Positions 59,264 through 64,000 of a stretch of DNA of 64,000 nucleotides are shown here, piece after piece. The notes beneath the pieces are model-generated. The model saw only the letters and a list, made by a program, of their open reading frames with translations. It searched no databases and had not been told where the DNA came from. Both the position numbers and the translations under genes were made by a program. The number at the start of each line of letters is the position of its first letter. The first letter of the stretch is position 1. This stretch comes from Welwitschia mirabilis. Its lineage: Eukaryota > Gnetophyta > Gnetopsida > Welwitschiales. Location of the stretch: contig JBOZIK010000001.1 in assembly GCA_051453625.1 (NCBI GenBank), positions 253,783,939 to 253,847,938 on the forward strand, given 5' to 3'.

Positions 59264-60992
59264 CAATTTTCCTTTTACTCTTATTAAAGTTTCATGAAAG
59301 CTCTATTACTACTGATGGTGATAATAAATTGAAGAATAGACAGGATTATGTTAAGTACTGAGCCTGTGAAGATAGAAGGTAATATGGTTATGATTAAAGA
59401 TAACATTAATGAGAATGCAAGAACAAATGAAAAAGAATTAAAATTTCCTCAAATAAGAAAGCAGAAATAATCTAAATGATGTAGAAATTAATTCTAATAA
59501 TGATGTAAGAAGAAAAGCAAATACAAGAAATTGATTCTTTACCTCTACCGAATGAAAAATTTCTAGTACCTAAGGTAGATATAGTTGAAGTTTTGCCTCA
59601 TTAGAATGTAAAGACTTCCCTTTATATTATCTTGATATGTTGAAAGACATTACTTGTATCAATGGATTAACTCTTTGACTTATCTGATTAGCCCAAATAC
59701 TATTATCAACAAATCTTTAAATAATCCTTTATCTCAAGAATTTCTTATATAAATTAATCCTTCTTTCATAGTTACAGTTGACTTACATCTTGTAATCTTT
59801 AGCTACATGATAAGGCTTAACTAGATAACCCTATTATTATATGATTAAGATTTGTAAATCCTATTTAGATGGAATATGCATTCAAACTTATGGGGGCTAG
59901 ACATTGCTCACTTTCAATTATCTAAGAGCCCTTGTATACTTATTTGATCTATACTTACATAATCATATTTCACATATTCTATCATTGACTTATTAGATTC
60001 TAAGATGCTGTATCATCCATATAAATCATTGAAGTAAAATTTAAGCTAGATTATTTGAAGAAGTATTAAAGAGGAATTGAAAGAAGTACATAATAAATGA
60101 GTGTAATGTAAAAGAGATCTGCAATTTTTGAGCTTTTACTTGAGGAACTTCTACATGAAAACTTTAGAAGTATGTGTCATAATTTGGAGTAAGAGATTGT
60201 AGCATTACCATTTTTGAGTTGCAGTTTTAAACTTTATGGTTCAAGCATATTTTTCTTTGGTCAAAACAAGGAGGTTGTTGAGATATTTTGGCTTATAAAA
60301 TTAAATGCTTCAATTATTTGTAAGCGTATTCAAATGTTTCTCTTAGAAATTCCTTTCATGAGATATATTCTAGTTTAGAATTTTTTTCCCTAATCAAGTG
60401 ATCATTATAATCCTAGAAAATGAAAGAGTCTAAAAGGTCATGAGTAATAAAGGAGTTGTTTAAATTTTGAAGTCATTATGCCATGAAGTTAGCATTGTAA
60501 TCAAGATGATTAGGAATCTCACTTAATGTAAGGAGAAGTTATATAAATCTTTAGATTAATCATATCAATGGTCTAGAATAAGCTATGTGAAATTTTTATT
60601 AAAGAAAAACAAGGTGAAGCTAAGGGCTCGCATATACCAACTACTTCCAATACATAGGCACCTAAGAAGAAACTATCAACATGCACTTTGTAGTGATTTA
60701 TCAAAATAAAGAAGGTAGAGTATGGATTGATATTTTACTAAGAAGTGCTTAGTAAGATTACATGATCCATGTATGTATGAAGAGATCAATTAAAGTTTAA
60801 ACTGTAAAATTAATCTTTAGGAAGATTGTAAAGATCTATATATCTATAAAGGAAACTTTTAATACATATTTTGGGAAATATTTTTTAAGATTAATATGAT
60901 ACAACCAATCTATAGAAGTAGAAACTTGGAAGACAAAAGAACCTGATGTTTGGATAAGTTTCAAAGATAAAAATTCTTAAGGAGGTAAGAAA
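59264..60992 (+). mobile_element. R2 element: internal region without recognisable coding sequence
   Basis: About 1.7 kb between the two LTRs. I found no gag, protease, RT or integrase motif, so the element looks non-autonomous (large LTRs, little interior). A purine-rich stretch, AAGGAGGTAAGAA (about 60979-60992), lies directly before the right LTR, as a polypurine tract should, and fixes the orientation as plus. Confidence 0.6.
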
Positions 60993-62895
60993 TGTCACAT
61001 CCTCATTTTTACTTCTTTTCAAAAAAATGCAAAGATTAAGTTTAATGAATTATTTAAATAGATTTAATTATTTTAAAATATCCAATTGATACAAATATTA
61101 TCTTCTTGAGATGTTATTATATTAAATTATTCCTTGAGTTCTTTTTGTTTTGTTTAAATTATCACTTTATAATCTTTAAGAATGTTCTTATAGTGGTGAT
61201 GATTTCATTTACTTTTATATTTGTTTTACCTTTCTATAATTTATGCATAATTAATTATTAATTATGAAAGTTTATTATTTTCTTCATTATTATGACTAAA
61301 TATGATGGAATAAAAAGAATTATTTTTATATTATTAAAGTACTTGGTGGCCAGACAAGCCTTTATGAGATGTTATGAAACTCTCATCTTTACTGTTGACT
61401 CATGATGTATTCTTCTATATTCTTGAGTCCTTTCACTTCACTCATGTTCTCTTATTATAAATAGAGTTCTTCCTTCCTCAAGTCTAATTAATTCCCAAAA
61501 GACTTTACCTTTGAATCTTGGATCTTAAGAGGCCTAGGAGCTTTGGAAACATCGAAGATCTTCAAAATCCTCAAATACCACGATTTGATACAAGTATGGT
61601 TCTATTTTATCTTACTTCCTTGTTGGTCCATTCCTTGTATGTAATGCGTTAATGTATTTTATGTGTTTATATTCTTGTGAAACAAATGTAGAATCATGTG
61701 ATGCTTAGTAAAAATAGAAATTGTATTATTCCAAATCTTGAATCCTATTATCTTTTGTATGTAATGCCTTGATGTTATATTATTCTTGATGAGAATTAAT
61801 ATTTCATTGTCAAAGTTTATCATACCTTTCTTGTTATCATAATGTCTTGAACTTATGTTTATGAATTTCCACAGATTGCCAAATGAGACAGTGAGCTTCA
61901 CAAATTACTGAATGAGATAGTAAATTGATAATTTCACAGATCACTAAATGAGGTAGTGGGAATAGTAGATTTATCACAGATTATCAAATGAGGCAATGGG
62001 CTTCACAGATCGCAAAATGAGGTAGTGAAGTTAATAATATATGAAATTATATATATGATAACTATAGATCACCGAATGAGGTAGTGGGCTTCACAAATTA
62101 CTGAATGAGATAGTGAAGTGAAATATGAAAAAAATTATATGAGAACCACAGATCGTCGAATGAGGCAGTAGCTTTATAGATCATCGAATGAGGTAGTGAA
62201 GTGATTGACATATGTAAAAATATATATTAATTACTCTTGTTTGTAACCAAAAGATCAGTGTTTATGATATATCTTATTTCTTTTAGAGTCATTACCTGTC
62301 TTTCCTATATTAACTCTTGAAAATCCTTGTCTATCTTGCCTAGCCTTGCTTGGACCATACAGGAAGTTGTGAGATTTTTTCACAGTTCTTATCTCAAACT
62401 TGTATGCGATAAGTGGAAAATATGGAGTATAAATGCTAAAGTGGGCATAAGGATGTGAAAGATCATTGATCCAGTATTAATGGAAAAATTTCATAGAATA
62501 ATTTGTGATCCTGATTTTCTCTTAAATAATTGGTATTATATGCTTAAGTTTCATGAGAATACAATGTGCTTTTTTGTATAATGTTCATTGGTCATGATGA
62601 GAGTTAAACTCCATTTTATTATATGTGTGATTTTTAATTTATGAAGTTTACTTAGAAGATACATAATGTATTAAATAATGAATAATTTCCTTGAAATTTC
62701 TAGCAATGAAATGTGATGATTTTAGATCATATCCTTTAATTATTACTTAATGAGATTTATTGAAAACCTTAAATTTTTAGTTGTGCATTTTATCACAAAT
62801 ATATTGAATGTCAAATTGTGATAATAATTTCTTGAAAACTTTCTTTTGATAAGCATGAATTCACATATTATTTCTATGCTTTAGCTGTTAAATTT
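60993..62895 (+). repeat. R2 element: right LTR
   Basis: Starts TGTCACATCC right after the polypurine tract and matches the left LTR to at least 62895, where the left copy meets the gap. It probably continues to about 62990. Contains the second nine-unit minisatellite. The 61659-61901 minus-strand frame matches the left LTR's 57820-58041 frame and is not a gene. Confidence 0.75.
61871..62203 (+). repeat. Nine-unit minisatellite in the right R2 LTR
   Basis: Same unit, same number and the same mostly alternating order as in the left LTR, for example CACCGAATGAGGTAGTGGGC at about 62069 and ATCGAATGAGGTAGTGAAG at about 62183. Confidence 0.85.
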
Positions 62896-62989
62896 TCTTA
62901 AAAACCTTAGTTAAATGTAACTATAGAATAATATGCCTTGAATATAATATTTATTTGTTAATAATAAATTTTCTTTAAAAGAGCATGAG

Positions 62990-64000
62990 ATTCTCCCTCC
63001 TTCCAAAAGATTTTAATAACTAATACAATTAGGCTTAAAGTAGATCTTTAACAATTATTTAATTATTGTAAGATTTAAATGATAAGATTATTTTTATACT
63101 GTTTAAAAAATATATAATAAACTTTTCTTGAAAATTGTCAAGTTAGGGATTCTAGTGTGATGCATTTAAATTTAAAAAAGGGTTTGAGCAGTCTAATGCA
63201 CATATTATGATTTAAACTGCTGACCATCCATTATGTATTAATTACCTATTGCTATTACACTATCCACACACTTTAAATTGAAACCTAAAAATTTAATACA
63301 TTTATGTGTGGATGTTGCAAGTAACATTAGGAAAGAAACGAGGTTTTTAATGAGTGAACATATTAAGTTCTACACATGAGTAGTTGATTAATGTAACGAA
63401 CATGTGATGAATCAATGTTACAAGTTTTAGCTTCATCACCTTTCTCCCCAAGTGAACAAACTATCGATGTTTCATAATATAACTCAAGGCTGGCTGGGAT
63501 GTTATAGCTAATGGTATTAAGTGTGAACCTTATAAAGTTAATGCCTTGAATAAAAATTTATAAGGGCATTATAAGAAAGAAGGAGTTTAATACCATTCTT
63601 ATCATAGATCATATCAACATTCTCTCAAGAAGGGCATTCTCTTAAGGAAGTCATTCCAAAATTTAATGGCTAAAATGAGCGTTGAATAACACTGTATTAG
63701 TGTCATCACATATTCTTGAATGTCTATCCTTCTCTCCTATGCTTGATTTCAAGCCCCTATAGTGCTTTTGCACACATCATAGCCACTTCCATTTCCACTT
63801 ACCAAAATCTACTCAATGCATTTCAATGCCTTAATGTGAAATGCGTTACTTAGAAGGAACTCTTAGTCAATAAGGTTACATATTGATTAAATGATTTGTT
63901 ACTTATTAAAATGCCCCTAAATTTGTAATGTTTCCTTAAGATTAAACCTTCATTATCTACCATTTTTTTCTCTAGATATTATTGCAAAGTAGTGATGAAA
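62990..64000. other. Intergenic DNA, nothing recognised
   Basis: Somewhat less AT-rich than the LTRs. No coding motif. If R2 were a simple nested insertion, the rest of the antisense integrase should resume here, but I could not see it. Confidence 0.45.

Noticed and set aside
1-64000. CRISPR arrays, operons, phage or bacterial defence systems
   Set aside because: The window is plant nuclear DNA; the regular repeats present are microsatellites, minisatellites and LTR parts, without spacer-repeat structure.

Overview
This is nuclear DNA of a flowering plant, very AT-rich and mostly made of old, heavily mutated LTR retrotransposons. The plant call rests on one intact two-exon gene for a MYB-related transcription factor of the MYBS3/KUA1 type (CCHC zinc knuckle, single MYB repeat with SHAQKYF), a family known only from plants, and on decayed Athila-like Ty3/gypsy and Ty1/copia remnants. 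I cannot name the species; I see nothing that requires a grass. Ten runs of N (10, 100, 143, 617 and 822 bases) show a draft scaffold. The 100-N and 10-N runs are probably nominal sizes.

Layout. 1-1244: Ty3/gypsy protease-RT fragment (+). 1245-2385: copy 1 of repeat R1 (-). 2386-3700: antisense Ty1/copia remnant. 3700-12300: gene-poor AT-rich DNA with perfect palindromes and a possible worn LTR/primer site near 10.8-11.15 kb. 12300-14649: upstream region of the MYB gene, with two G-boxes, a TATA box and two upstream ORFs. 14650-16360: the MYB gene. 16361-18200: its 3' side and single-copy-looking intergenic DNA. 18204-19240: nested tandem repeats (74-, 51- and 361-bp periods). 19260-22180: AT-rich, nothing recognised. 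22180-22990: a GC-richer, ACGT-rich island with a perfect heat-shock element but no gene that I can see. 23700-37930: Athila-like Ty3/gypsy material (+) in two consecutive partial copies, ending in copy 4 of R1. 37930-42300: AT-rich, with one possible tRNA-derived SINE. 42343-43591: CA microsatellites around an 822-N gap whose two flanks are near-identical. 43600-46020: unresolved. 46020-47331 and 52880-54185: R1 copies 2 and 3 (-). 54186-57224: antisense Athila-like 3' region and integrase, interrupted by an LTR element at 57225-about 62990 (+) whose LTRs carry a nine-unit minisatellite.

How it works together. The only gene I consider functional is the MYB factor, expected to act as a nuclear repressor. 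Everything else is repeat turnover. Glutamine codons have become stops, catalytic aspartates and zinc-knuckle residues are lost in different positions in different copies, and younger insertions sit inside older ones. I found no CRISPR array, no rRNA, no confident tRNA gene and no multi-gene system. The most interesting signals are non-coding: the overlapping uORF on the MYB mRNA, the gene-less ACGT/HSE island, the conserved minisatellite in the LTR pair and the recurrent dyads in the R1 repeats.
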